Positions 14,816 to 23,163 of a stretch of DNA of 60,621 nucleotides are shown here, piece after piece (positions within the stretch are counted from its first letter, which is position 1; each line of letters starts with the position of its first letter). The position numbers and the translations under genes are program-made. The notes below the pieces were generated by a model. That model worked only from the letters and a program-made list of their open reading frames with translations. It was not told where the DNA came from and did not search any database. The DNA lies in the IMG/VR virus record IMGVR_UViG_3300029985_000047, positions 1-60,621 of that record. One strand, written 5' to 3'. Origin of the DNA: a virus.

Positions 14816-16729
14816 ATGGCGACGAAAGTACCTCCAGTTATTGTTGCAGATTTTGAAACACATGGGATAGAGGCACGGCCTAAGTATCCGCCAAAACCGG
14901 TTAGCCTAGCACTAAAGTGGCCAGATCAGCGCGAGTACAGGCTAATGGCTTGGGGCCATGGAGATGGCTCGAAGGCTGCTGGCAATAACTGCACAGAGAA
15001 GGAGGCACGGGGAGAGTATAAGAAAGCACGCGATAGCCGATATCGTATGCTCTTCCAAAATGGTTCATTTGACCAGGATGTCGCCGAGACTCACTGGGAA
15101 ATTCCGCTATTGCCCTGGGAGCGCTACGATGAGACTATGTATTTGGCGTTCCTCAACAATCCACACTCGCCTACTTTAGCTTTAAAGCCTTTGTGTGAAT
15201 TGCTGTTAGGTATACCACCTGAAGAACAAGATTCTATGTACGCGTGGATTATTGAAAATGTATCAGAGGCAAAGAAAAAGCCGAGCACAGCTGGTGCATA
15301 CATTAGTCAATGTCCTTACCAGATTGTTAAGCCTTATCATAAAGGCGATCTGACGCGCACTCTGGCATTGTTCAATTATCTTTATCCACGTGTAATCGAT
15401 GCAGGTATGTCTGAGGCATATGATGTAGAGCGCCAACTGATGCCTGTGCTGCTAGAGAATGCGCGCATAGGTATGCGAGTGGATGTTGAAGGCCTTGGGC
15501 GTGATCTGCCAGTTATGAAGGCTGGTATTGAGAAGGCCGATGTTTGGCTGCGCAAGCGGCTAGGCGATATAAACTTCAATAGCGACCGTCAACTAGCTGA
15601 TGCTCTGCTAAGTAAAGGCGTAGTTAGCGAATTATCAAGGACGCCTAAAGGCCAGTTATCTGTCAGTAAGAAGTCACTTACTGTTGATAAGTTCATTGAC
15701 AAACGTGTGTGGCAAGTAATGTCTTACCGCAGTAAAATGAGTACTTGCGTTAGTATGTTTGCCGAAGCTTGGCTAGAGCTGGCCGACAGTAATAACTATC
15801 TGCATCCACAATGGATGCAGGTTCGTAGTCCCAAAGGTGGAGCTGATGATACTAACGGAGCACGCTCAGGCAGGATTATTTGCACAAGACCTAATTTCTT
15901 AAATGTTAGTAAGTCGTTCTCAAAGGATATATCAGCAGGCTATTCGCACCCAAGTTTTTTGAAGGCAATGGAACTGCCTAAGATGCGCACTTACTGTTTG
16001 CCAGATAAAGGTCAGACTTGGATTAAGCGTGACTTTTCTAGCCAGGAGATTAGACTAGTAGCACACGCTGAGGATGGGCCTATGATGCAGGCCTTTCTGG
16101 ATAATCCAAAGCATGATATCCATGAGATAGCACGAGTGGAAATTGAGCGAGCACTCATAAATGCAGGATTGCGAGATAGCTTTGATCGCGACACTGCAAA
16201 GACTGTAGTATTTGGCAGGATTTACGGCATGGGCGTTAGTGGCCTGATGATAGCGCTAAGGCTAGCTGATAATGAGCGGGCAGTTGCTAAAATTATTCAA
16301 CGTGCAATTAATGATGCACTGCCAACACTGAAAGCACTTGATGATGCTATGAAGGCTCTCTTTAAAGCGGGTCAGCCTATTAGAACAATCGGGGGCCGCA
16401 TATACTACTGTGAACCGCCTACATATAATGCAAAGTTTGGGCGCGATATGCACTATGAGTTTCGCGCTCTAAATTACTATGCACAGTCAAGTGGAGCTGA
16501 CGTTATGAAGCGTACACTTGTAAAGTACAATGCACATCCTAAGCGGCGTGGCAGACTTACAACATCTGTGTATGATGAGGTCGACGCATCTTGCCCTGCA
16601 AAAGCGCAGAAAGAGGAGATGGCAGTACTGAACGACTGTATGCTGAATAGTGTTCAATGCGATGTGCCATTACTGTCAGAGGGAGCTACTGGGCCTAACT
16701 GGGGCGCACTAGTTAAGTGGGTAGATTGA
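14816..16729 (+). CDS. polA-like: Family A DNA polymerase with 3'-5' exonuclease
   Basis: A 637-residue replicative polymerase. Exonuclease: ExoI DFETHG (residues 12-17), ExoII QNGSFD (about 81-86), ExoIII YHKGDL (about 175). Polymerase: motif A RDFSSQEIRL (about 404), motif B RDTAKTVVFGRIYG (about 458, with the fingers Arg, Lys, and a Phe/Tyr pair), motif C VYDEVD (about 584). Motif C has Tyr where most family A enzymes have His (HDE). Length is typical for phage Pol A lacking the 5'-3' nuclease domain. A homing endonuclease gene is attached directly to its stop (TGATG). Confidence 0.92.
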   Translation: MATKVPPVIVADFETHGIEARPKYPPKPVSLALKWPDQREYRLMAWGHGDGSKAAGNNCTEKEARGEYKKARDSRYRMLFQNGSFDQDVAETHWEIPLLPWERYDETMYLAFLNNPHSPTLALKPLCELLLGIPPEEQDSMYAWIIENVSEAKKKPSTAGAYISQCPYQIVKPYHKGDLTRTLALFNYLYPRVIDAGMSEAYDVERQLMPVLLENARIGMRVDVEGLGRDLPVMKAGIEKADVWLRKRLGDINFNSDRQLADALLSKGVVSELSRTPKGQLSVSKKSLTVDKFIDKRVWQVMSYRSKMSTCVSMFAEAWLELADSNNYLHPQWMQVRSPKGGADDTNGARSGRIICTRPNFLNVSKSFSKDISAGYSHPSFLKAMELPKMRTYCLPDKGQTWIKRDFSSQEIRLVAHAEDGPMMQAFLDNPKHDIHEIARVEIERALINAGLRDSFDRDTAKTVVFGRIYGMGVSGLMIALRLADNERAVAKIIQRAINDALPTLKALDDAMKALFKAGQPIRTIGGRIYYCEPPTYNAKFGRDMHYEFRALNYYAQSSGADVMKRTLVKYNAHPKRRGRLTTSVYDEVDASCPAKAQKEEMAVLNDCMLNSVQCDVPLLSEGATGPNWGALVKWVD

Positions 16730-17416
16730 TGAAACCTTTGTACGTATACTGGTTACGCGCACCAATGCTTGATAATCAAATAGTGTATGTGGGATGTGGG
16801 GATAACCCAGAAGCGCGCAGAAAGGCTGCTCAGCGGCGTTACCATATGCAACTAACTATGGTGCACTCTGAAGCTTACACTGACTACACCGAGGCAGGAG
16901 CGCATGAGACTTTAGAGATTGGTAAGCATTGGTCAACTGTATTTAACATAGTGCGTAAATCAGCTATCTCGGTAAAGTTTGCTGAACGCAGTGTAAAGAT
17001 TAGGGTATCACTTACTGGTATTGTGAGAAGCTCTGAAACTCGGGCGAAGATAAGTGCTTTTAGAACAGGTCAGTCTAATGGGCCACATTCTATGGAAGCC
17101 CGTAAAAAGATTGGCGATGGAAATCGAGGCAAAGTAGTTACAGAAGCAACTCGTGAACTAATACGCCGGGCAACTACTGGTAAAAAAACAATCGGCAGAG
17201 ACTATTGCGAAACGCACGGCTAAGACAACTGACCAGAGAAGAACTGAGGAACAGCGTAAGTGGCTTTCCAAGGCTATGACAGGCAAATCGTGGTCGCCAG
17301 CTATGATTGCGGCAAAGGCTAGGCAGTATGAACGACACAAGCTTAATCAGTCCGGCTACGGCCATCCGTGGCGCGTAAAGAATCTTAGTAAGGAGATACA
17401 GGAGGCAATTGGATGA
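16729..17416 (+). pseudogene. GIY-YIG homing endonuclease interrupted by an A7 frameshift
   Basis: ATG 16729 shares a base with the polymerase stop. Frame 0 runs to TAA 17221-17223 and encodes a GIY-YIG-like N-terminus (YVYWLR ... IVYVGCGDNPEARR) followed by NUMOD3-like repeats (SSETRAKIS, SMEARKKIG). Frame +1 continues, from the homopolymer A7 at 17182-17188, with another repeat (KKQSAETIAKR) and a long basic C-terminus, ending TGA 17414-17416. That stop overlaps the next gene's ATG (ATGA), as everywhere else in this operon. Removing one A restores a 228-residue protein. This is a frameshift mutation, a sequencing error, or slippage on the A run. Confidence 0.75.
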
Positions 17417-17604
17417 CCGACAAGCCACCAAGATACCGCTTTGGTAATGTTGATGGAGCTATGAAGAATGGCACTGCTGTATCAATTGGCTTCGACAGTG
17501 CAGACCAAGTAACTATTGAGTTTAACTATACCGACCAGCAAGACGGCCAGCTTTACCACGTCTATGCTAGAGGACACCGTACCAAGATCAATAAGGAGAC
17601 ATAG
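17413..17604 (+). CDS. Unknown protein, 63 residues
   Basis: ATG 17413 overlaps the frame +1 stop of the homing endonuclease; SD is ACAGGAGG. Beta-rich (TAVSIGFDSADQVTIEF). Ends right at the next gene's TTG. Function unknown. Confidence 0.5.
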   Translation: MTDKPPRYRFGNVDGAMKNGTAVSIGFDSADQVTIEFNYTDQQDGQLYHVYARGHRTKINKET

Positions 17605-18345
17605 TTGGCGATCACATCAGGAATCAGAAAGACCTACGCACAGCTCAAGAGCTGGAGCTACAGTACTTACACGCAATATCTTGGATGCCCGTATTCTGTG
17701 TGCCTTGAAAAGATACAGAAGGTTCGAGTAGTAGAACCAGAGAATCCACACTTTGTCAAAGGCAACAGAGTCCACGGTTCTGCCGAGCAGTATATCAGCG
17801 CGCCTGGACGGGCGCCTGGAGCACTTGAGCCTGAGTTGACGAAACTCAAACCATTGCTCACTCGTCTGCGCAAAGCAAAGGCGCGCGTAGAGCAGGAGTG
17901 GGCATTTGATAAGCTGTACAATCCAGTCGCATGGTTCTCGCCACAGGCATGGCTGCGTGTTAAGACCGATGTGTGTGCTGATACACTTGCGCCGCCCGCC
18001 GTAGAGATCGTTGATTGGAAGACTGGCCGTCCGCATGATGAGCATAGACAGCAACGTAGTCTCTATGCACTTGGTGGTTTGCAGCTAGTCCAGCTAGGTG
18101 CACTAGCAGGTGGCAGTAAAGATACAACACTGACTGCGCAGCATGTCTACGTCGATTGGCCTGACTCCACAGCTACCGAGTCTTACGCCATGAAGCACCT
18201 GCCGGCATTGAAGCGTGAATGGGCGGCGCGTATCAAGCCGATGATGGAGGATACACGCTTTCTGGTTAAGCCTGGATCTGCATGCCGCTGGTGCAAGTTC
18301 AATGCCAAGAACGGCCTTGGAGGCCCGTGCCAAGATGGACGTTAA
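17605..18345 (+). CDS. PD-(D/E)XK (RecB/Cas4-like) exonuclease
   Basis: A 246-residue nuclease. N-terminal SYSTYTQYLGCPYSV (Cys at the iron-sulfur position of Cas4-like enzymes), GNRVHGSAEQYI, then the catalytic core KTDVCAD ... VEIVDWKTG and the QxxxY motif (QQRSLYALG). The end, CRWCKFNAKNGLGGPC, supplies three more Cys, so a 4Fe-4S cluster is likely. Such enzymes process DNA ends in phage recombination and replication. Start TTG 17605 after AAGGAG, immediately behind the previous TAG. Confidence 0.8.
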   Translation: MAITSGIRKTYAQLKSWSYSTYTQYLGCPYSVCLEKIQKVRVVEPENPHFVKGNRVHGSAEQYISAPGRAPGALEPELTKLKPLLTRLRKAKARVEQEWAFDKLYNPVAWFSPQAWLRVKTDVCADTLAPPAVEIVDWKTGRPHDEHRQQRSLYALGGLQLVQLGALAGGSKDTTLTAQHVYVDWPDSTATESYAMKHLPALKREWAARIKPMMEDTRFLVKPGSACRWCKFNAKNGLGGPCQDGR

Positions 18346-18505
18346 GCCTGTAACTGAAAAAGAGTTACGCAGCTGTCATGTACGAGGAGCTTTAGGTGTC
18401 TGCCTAGAGCTCCAGCTGCCAATTGAGACTGTAACTATGGTCTGTGCAGCATTGAAGATTACACAAGAAGAACTGCAAGAGGTGATCAATGGCAAGAAAG
18501 CTTAA
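18335..18505 (+). CDS. Small unknown protein, 56 residues
   Basis: ATG 18335 overlaps the end of the nuclease gene; GGAGG at 18319-18323. Helical, with ETVTMVCAALKITQEELQEV resembling a helix-turn-helix-like pair of helices. Overlaps the next gene by 17 nt. Function unknown. Confidence 0.45.
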   Translation: MDVKPVTEKELRSCHVRGALGVCLELQLPIETVTMVCAALKITQEELQEVINGKKA

Positions 18506-18782
18506 GATTGTAAAAGAGACCGACCGTGATGTAGAGTTGCGCAACAAGGTCCGGGTTCTACTCGAGGAAGTTTGCTTTGAGCATGGGCCCCAGTATGATG
18601 TCAGTGTCAAGACGCTTAAACCTGGGCATGTGCGATGCTGCTTTAGAGACACCACAGGCCACTATATGTACATAGAGCTACGTGAGGCAGTGCTGAGTCG
18701 GCCTAAACAAATTGCGCAGGCAGTCAACAGAGAGTGGAGTAGGTGGTTCTTTGGCGAGGCGCGAAACTGTCCTAGAAGCTAG
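18489..18782 (+). CDS. Unknown protein, 97 residues
   Basis: ATG 18489 with GAGG upstream. Basic, alpha/beta; a Cys pair in HVRCCFRD. Its 3' end overlaps the VRR-NUC gene. Function unknown. Confidence 0.45.
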   Translation: MARKLKIVKETDRDVELRNKVRVLLEEVCFEHGPQYDVSVKTLKPGHVRCCFRDTTGHYMYIELREAVLSRPKQIAQAVNREWSRWFFGEARNCPRS

Positions 18783-19122
18783 AGCTTGCAAGTGGGCCCG
18801 CTTGAAAGGCTGTGTAGTAGCTAAGATGACGGAGTGTGACGGCGTCCCGGACAGAGTCTTCTTTGTGCCGGGTGGCCGTCCAATTGTCATTGAGTTTAAA
18901 CGGAAGGGCGAGGTGCCTGAGGGTCTTCAGCACTGGTACCTTGACAAGCTTCGTGAGCTCGGCTACTACGCTCGTTGGTGCGATACATGGGAAGGCTTCT
19001 TGGAGATAGTCAATGGATTTAGTTCCAAAGTCAGTAGCACTAAAAATGGAAGAAAGCAAACGGACGGCAAAGGCTTGGACACCGTGGCCATACCAAGAGC
19101 GCGCTCTAAAGGCCTTGCTTGA
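18751..19122 (+). CDS. VRR-NUC nuclease
   Basis: About 123 residues from TTG 18751 (a second in-frame TTG lies at 18712). Core: ETVLEARACKWARLKG, GVPDRVFFVPGG and IVIEFKRKGEVPEGLQ, with the PD...ExK catalytic set, then a QHWYLDKLRELGY helix. These are the features of standalone VRR-NUC (Holliday-junction-resolvase-like) phage nucleases. The domain is complete by about 19020; the final 33 residues read over the helicase gene, an unusually long overlap of 110 nt here. Confidence 0.75.
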   Translation: MARRETVLEARACKWARLKGCVVAKMTECDGVPDRVFFVPGGRPIVIEFKRKGEVPEGLQHWYLDKLRELGYYARWCDTWEGFLEIVNGFSSKVSSTKNGRKQTDGKGLDTVAIPRARSKGLA

Positions 19123-20521
19123 GAACGGCCAGTATGGCCTGTTACTTCAGCCCGGACTTGGGAAAACGTCTGTAACATTGGCTGCAGTAAAGATTCTACT
19201 CGCTAAGAAACTAGTTAAGCGTGTCTTGGTTATAGCACCATTGCGACCTGCCTACGAGGTGTGGCCAGTAGAGGTTGCTGATTGGAAAGACTTCAATGCT
19301 TTTGGTGTGGCGCTATTGCACGGGCTTGCCAAGGACAAAGTCCTGCGCAGCTTACAGCTAGAGCATCAGGTTGTGATTATCAACCCAGAAGGGCTAAATT
19401 GGCTGTTCAAAGACAAAAAGCGGGCGAAGCTTCTAGGCGCCGACATGCTTGTTATCGATGAGTCAAGCCTGTTTAAGTCTGGCACTTCAGTCCGCTTCAG
19501 AAGACTGCGGTCTGTGCTTGGCCAGTTCAAGCGCCGAGTTATTTTGACTGGATCGCCGCGGCCTAAGAACTATGAAGACCTATGGGCGCAAGTCTACTTG
19601 CTCGATCAAGGTGCCTCTTTGGGCAACTACATCACGCACTATCGCAATCAGTACTTCTTTCCAACAGGATTTCAAATGCGCGAGTGGTCGCTGCTGCCGG
19701 GCGCAGATGAGACGATCAACAAAAAGATTGCGCCGCTTGTTCTGCGAATGGACGCGGAAGACTATCTCAAGTTGCCGAAGCTGACTGATCAGACCCACTT
19801 TATTGAGCTGCCGCCTAAAGCACGTGAGCTTTATGAACAAGTAGAGTCGGGGCTTATGAGCACTTTGTTCACTGCTCCTATGGTGAACAGTACAGCCGCG
19901 CGAAGTCGCTGTGCACAGATAGCTAACGGCTCAGTGTACTTAGACCCTACTGATCCGGACGACATTGAGTCTTGGAAGTCGTCTAGACGTCCAGTTCAGG
20001 TTGTACACACAGCAAAGGTAGAAGCTTTAATGGAGCTTGTGGGCGAGCTTCAAGGCGAACCACTTCTTTGCTCTATTGGGTACCATCATGATGTAACAGC
20101 TATTCGTGTGGCGGCTGGCAAGGACACACCTTGTATCAATGGAGCTACTACGCGAACACAGCTGTCAGACTATATCACGCGATGGAACAAAGGATTGCTT
20201 CCATTGCTGATGATTCATCCAGCTGCGGCCGGCCATGGCCTGAATATGCAAAAGTGTAATGGGCGACACATTGCCATATTTGACCTGCCAGACAACTATG
20301 ATACCTACTTTCAGATGTTTCAGAGAGTCTGGCGTCAAGGCAATAAGGCTGACTTCTGTATCCGGCACCATTTCGTGGTCCGGAATACAGTAGACGTAGC
20401 TAAACTACGCAATCTCAGAAAGAAGGGTGACGGCCAGAAGGCTTTTCTCGATGCAATGAAGCAATATGCAGAGGAAAAAGGCCTGAAAATAAATGCGCCA
20501 AAGCCTAGAAAAGCGGTATAA
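19013..20521 (+). CDS. SNF2-family helicase/translocase
   Basis: A 502-residue superfamily 2 enzyme. Walker A PGLGKTS (about residue 46), Walker B VIDESS (about 150), motif III LTGSPRP, and the C-terminal domain with motif V HGLNMQKCNG and motif VI FQRVWRQGN. VRR-NUC plus SNF2 helicase pairs are frequent in phages and probably act together on branched or recombining DNA. Start ATG 19013 has GGAG at 7 nt. Confidence 0.87.
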   Translation: MDLVPKSVALKMEESKRTAKAWTPWPYQERALKALLENGQYGLLLQPGLGKTSVTLAAVKILLAKKLVKRVLVIAPLRPAYEVWPVEVADWKDFNAFGVALLHGLAKDKVLRSLQLEHQVVIINPEGLNWLFKDKKRAKLLGADMLVIDESSLFKSGTSVRFRRLRSVLGQFKRRVILTGSPRPKNYEDLWAQVYLLDQGASLGNYITHYRNQYFFPTGFQMREWSLLPGADETINKKIAPLVLRMDAEDYLKLPKLTDQTHFIELPPKARELYEQVESGLMSTLFTAPMVNSTAARSRCAQIANGSVYLDPTDPDDIESWKSSRRPVQVVHTAKVEALMELVGELQGEPLLCSIGYHHDVTAIRVAAGKDTPCINGATTRTQLSDYITRWNKGLLPLLMIHPAAAGHGLNMQKCNGRHIAIFDLPDNYDTYFQMFQRVWRQGNKADFCIRHHFVVRNTVDVAKLRNLRKKGDGQKAFLDAMKQYAEEKGLKINAPKPRKAV

Positions 20522-20549
20522 TCATTTCAGCGCACTGGAAAGGGGCGCT
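20517..20549 (+). promoter_or_regulatory. Promoter and SD-hairpin leader
   Basis: TATAAT 20517-20522 overlaps the helicase stop. Leader hairpin AGCGC (20529-20533) / GCGCT (20545-20549), 5 bp perfect, with GGAAAGG in the loop; ATG follows at 20555. Confidence 0.6.
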
Positions 20550-20554
20550 AGAAA

Positions 20555-20866
20555 ATGAAGAGAATTGAACAAGGTACTTTGTTTCCAGCTGACGGTTCAC
20601 CTGCCAAGATAGTCACTCCAGCAGATGGAAAAAAGTTTTCACTCGATGAGCTTCAGAAGTTTGTTGGTGGGTATATTGAATCCATTGTCTGCGTGAAGCC
20701 TTACGTCCGCGCTTTTGTCAATGAGGAGGGCGCTATCAAAGGCGATTTGCAAGATAACCCACATACCTGGTCAGTACTAAATCGCAAGGTGTACGCCTTA
20801 AACGGCTACGCAGAAGGCTTTCGTGTATCAGGCGACATCATTGCAGTACAGCTGGTGCAAGCATGA
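20555..20866 (+). CDS. DUF3846-like protein
   Basis: A 103-residue protein with FSLDELQKFVGGYIE, then VNEEGAIKGDLQDNPHT and a C-terminal GDIIAVQL strand, matching the DUF3846 pattern found in many phages and plasmids. The family often sits near anti-restriction or early genes; no activity is established. First gene of its operon. Confidence 0.7.
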   Translation: MKRIEQGTLFPADGSPAKIVTPADGKKFSLDELQKFVGGYIESIVCVKPYVRAFVNEEGAIKGDLQDNPHTWSVLNRKVYALNGYAEGFRVSGDIIAVQLVQA

Positions 20867-21156
20867 CCAACAAAGCCACAGAGTACCTAAGCATACCGGA
20901 GGGCGACCGCAATGTCGCCCTCCCAATGACGCTTGCAGAAGCTGATGCCAAGGCCAAGGAGCTGTACGGACCGAAAGCTTATGCCTTTGATCGGTTATCA
21001 CTGCTACCGGGCCTTTTAGACGCTAAGCCACTGCATACCTACATTGATGAAATAGGGCGGTACTACATCGGTGTAGGTGAGGCTCTGTACGGCAACGGCG
21101 CCACATGGAAAGAAGCATTCGCGGCGGCTGCAAAGATGGCAGAGGCGAGGCTATGA
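20863..21156 (+). CDS. Unknown protein, 97 residues
   Basis: ATGA overlap with the preceding gene. Helical, Ala-rich C-terminus (WKEAFAAAAKMAEARL). Function unknown. Confidence 0.45.
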   Translation: MTNKATEYLSIPEGDRNVALPMTLAEADAKAKELYGPKAYAFDRLSLLPGLLDAKPLHTYIDEIGRYYIGVGEALYGNGATWKEAFAAAAKMAEARL

Positions 21157-21239
21157 CCCACCTTATTGATGTCTTACTTGGAGCAGTAGTGGGCATGGCT
21201 GCTATGCTTTATTTGCAGCGGCCTGGAGGTGGCCGGTGA
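21153..21239 (+). CDS. Membrane micropeptide, 28 residues
   Basis: ATG 21153 overlaps the previous TGA; the stop overlaps the next GTG (GTGA). One hydrophobic helix (LIDVLLGAVVGMAAMLYL) with a short Gly/Arg tail. The double overlap supports translation. Confidence 0.4.
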   Translation: MTHLIDVLLGAVVGMAAMLYLQRPGGGR

Positions 21240-21442
21240 CTGACTTGCAGAAGGGTAGTACGTGTGAGTACACGGACTTGGGCGGCCAGACATGGGTTGG
21301 CACAGTTGAGTCTGTAGGCCGTAAGTACTGCGAAGTACCCCGCTGCGCAGACAACAGAGTGGAGCGTATGCTTCTGACTTCTGTGCGAGAGTTCACGTAC
21401 TCTATCTTTCATGCTCGTGATTTTCTCAGAGGCGGACGATGA
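21236..21442 (+). CDS. Unknown protein, 68 residues
   Basis: GTG start in a GTGA overlap, SD GGAGG. Predicted SH3-like beta barrel (YTDLGGQTWVGTVESVG), two Cys. Function unknown. Confidence 0.45.
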   Translation: MTDLQKGSTCEYTDLGGQTWVGTVESVGRKYCEVPRCADNRVERMLLTSVREFTYSIFHARDFLRGGR

Positions 21443-21537
21443 TTCAAATCTGTGTTTATGTCTTTGTGGCCCTGGCTTTGGTACGCCAGATCTGTGTTGC
21501 TGTTTACGTCATGCGCGGGAAAGGCGGCTTGAAATGA
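21439..21537 (+). CDS. Membrane micropeptide, 32 residues
   Basis: ATG 21439 overlaps the previous TGA, and its TGA overlaps the next ATG. One hydrophobic helix (ICVYVFVALALVRQICVAVYV) interrupted by Arg/Gln, then a basic tail. Function unknown. Confidence 0.4.
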   Translation: MIQICVYVFVALALVRQICVAVYVMRGKGGLK

Positions 21538-21827
21538 AGATCATCAAGATCTACGAGCCGTCGCCATTTCACAACACAAGAGCACTGAATATGCGTCAGC
21601 TTCTCAACCCTATCTTCTTTTCAGTAGACTGCCGGCACCCAGACCAGAAGCGACAGCGCTCCTCAAGACGTAGGACGCGAGCGCTACATAATGCGCGTAA
21701 TTTGAAGGCACAGCAGCTTACTTGGGTTCCAGACCTACCGACGACTGATGCTTGGGAGAAGTGGTTTGCGGCCCGTGGCTGGACTAGAATGGCTAGCGTA
21801 CTGGGGAGGACTTTCGATGAGTACTAA
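21534..21827 (+). CDS. Unknown basic protein, 97 residues
   Basis: ATG 21534 in ATGA overlap, SD AAGG. Strongly basic middle (QKRQRSSRRRTRALHN) and a Trp-rich end (AWEKWFAARGW). Nucleic-acid binding is plausible but not shown. A longer upstream frame covers the micropeptide gene and is less likely. Confidence 0.45.
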   Translation: MKIIKIYEPSPFHNTRALNMRQLLNPIFFSVDCRHPDQKRQRSSRRRTRALHNARNLKAQQLTWVPDLPTTDAWEKWFAARGWTRMASVLGRTFDEY

Positions 21828-21945
21828 GAGTCCCACTGGGCGGCTCAAGGGTATTAACGAGTCTGAACTGCAAAGTACTTCACTGTCTGTCGAGCACAGT
21901 GTTTGCGCGCATAAGTACTGGGCGACTGCAGACTTTCAATGCTAG
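21817..21945 (+). CDS. Small unknown protein, 42 residues
   Basis: ATG 21817 sits behind GGGGAGGA and overlaps the preceding gene by 11 nt. Polar, with two Cys and two His. Function unknown. Confidence 0.4.
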   Translation: MSTKSPTGRLKGINESELQSTSLSVEHSVCAHKYWATADFQC

Positions 21946-22136
21946 AACAACGCATACTAGCTGGTCCATTAGCAGCACAGGAGCCAAAGAAAGCTTCATT
22001 TCCTTATCGCTTTGGGTCAGCTAGTCTCATTGCAGCTTGTTCAGTAGAAGCACGCAGTGAGGACCGTATTCACCGGCTTCTTCTTGAGCTAGGTTATATC
22101 TACGACGTGAACACAGGAGAGTATCATGAAGCCTGA
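21939..22136 (+). CDS. Unknown protein, 65 residues
   Basis: ATG 21939 overlaps the previous stop by 7 nt. No motif beyond a C-terminal helix (SEDRIHRLLLELGYIYD). Function unknown. Confidence 0.4.
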   Translation: MLEQRILAGPLAAQEPKKASFPYRFGSASLIAACSVEARSEDRIHRLLLELGYIYDVNTGEYHEA

Positions 22137-22293
22137 AGATCTTACCAAGAAGCAGATGAAAGCATTGTTCAAAGCTCTGCACATGCTGGATATCGTCAAC
22201 TTGTACGCCACGGGTGATCGGTTACGTAGAGCCTTTGGTGTAGAGCTGGAAGTAGTGAAGGCGCACAAGAAAGACGGGCTGGGCGATGACTGA
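22126..22293 (+). CDS. Small helical protein, 55 residues
   Basis: ATG 22126 with AGGAGAG upstream, overlapping both neighbours. Two basic amphipathic helices (LTKKQMKALFKALHM; DRLRRAFGVE). Function unknown. Confidence 0.45.
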   Translation: MKPEDLTKKQMKALFKALHMLDIVNLYATGDRLRRAFGVELEVVKAHKKDGLGDD

Positions 22294-22462
22294 GCTTAGT
22301 GAAGAGCAGCTTAGCAGAATGCGGCGGAATTTGCGTTTAATGGCTGAGTATGCAGCATGGTTTGCCATGAATGCACGTGCACCACAGCCCACTACAAAGG
22401 TTGAGCAAGGGCACATAGGGTGCAAGAAGTCAAACTTACTGCCGCGTAAGGAGCAGCCATGA
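22286..22462 (+). CDS. Small basic protein, 58 residues
   Basis: ATG 22286 overlaps the previous gene; its TGA overlaps the next ATG. Helical N-terminus (EEQLSRMRRNLRLMAEYAAW) and basic tail. Function unknown. Confidence 0.45.
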   Translation: MTELSEEQLSRMRRNLRLMAEYAAWFAMNARAPQPTTKVEQGHIGCKKSNLLPRKEQP

Positions 22463-23145
22463 CGACTGATCTACGCCTGTTCGGTCACCTGTTTGGTGTA
22501 GGCAAAGAAGAAGCGGATATGCTCAGTCGTCTGGCGGGGCCATGTCCTGCGCTCCACCAGCCTACAGCGCCTTTCATGGGCGGAGCAGCAGAGGCATTCC
22601 AAGCGCTCAATCGGCGGGGCAGAGAATCACTTGCCAAGATAGAAGTACTGACTGCCACCACTGTGAAGCTCCCTAAAGACAAACGGCGGGGCAAGCTCGA
22701 TACCTGGCAGACTATTCATGAGTTCATCTATGCTGGCAATGCGCGCTTTACTTTGCTCAGTTTGAAGACTGGCCAGCGCTACACGTACAAGGTGCAGGTC
22801 AAGAAAGCCGACTTGGTACTGCATCCTGAAGATCCGGTGTACTTTGTCAACTTACTACGTGGTCCAGACAATACTGCAGACTATGCCTATATGGGAGTAA
22901 CAAGACGCAATGGGCAGTTCAATCGTACTAGTGCAAGCAAAGTAAGTGACCTTGCACAGAGCTATAAGTCTTGGGTTTGGTTCTTAGAGCGAATGCGATC
23001 AGAGCGCGCTGACGTACTTGGCGCCTTAGTAGAGTTTTGGCACGAGGGCCGGTGCTGCTGCTGTGGCAGAGTGCTAACTGTCCCAAGCTCAGTGCTAAGC
23101 GGCTATGGCGAAGTTTGTAGAAAGGCACGAAATACAGGTGCCTAA
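22459..23145 (+). CDS. DUF6011-containing zinc protein
   Basis: A 228-residue protein. The N-terminal 150 residues form a beta-rich domain seen in many phage unknowns (FIYAGNARFTLLS, TYKVQ, PEDPVYFVNLLRGPDNTADY, YMGV). The C-terminus, EGRCCCCGRVLTVPSSVLSG followed by YGEVC, is a DUF6011-type zinc finger. The combination is frequent in phages and is probably nucleic-acid related, but no role is established. Confidence 0.65.
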   Translation: MTTDLRLFGHLFGVGKEEADMLSRLAGPCPALHQPTAPFMGGAAEAFQALNRRGRESLAKIEVLTATTVKLPKDKRRGKLDTWQTIHEFIYAGNARFTLLSLKTGQRYTYKVQVKKADLVLHPEDPVYFVNLLRGPDNTADYAYMGVTRRNGQFNRTSASKVSDLAQSYKSWVWFLERMRSERADVLGALVEFWHEGRCCCCGRVLTVPSSVLSGYGEVCRKARNTGA

Positions 23146-23151
23146 CTGCAG

Positions 23152-23157
23152 TATAAT
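23152..23157 (+). promoter_or_regulatory. -10 box placing transcription start at the glycosylase ATG
   Basis: CTGCAGTATAATTAA with TATAAT 7 nt (edge to edge 6 nt) before ATG 23164. The mRNA would begin at or next to the start codon, with no SD possible. Second likely leaderless gene, after rtcB. Confidence 0.5.
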
Positions 23158-23163
23158 TAATCT

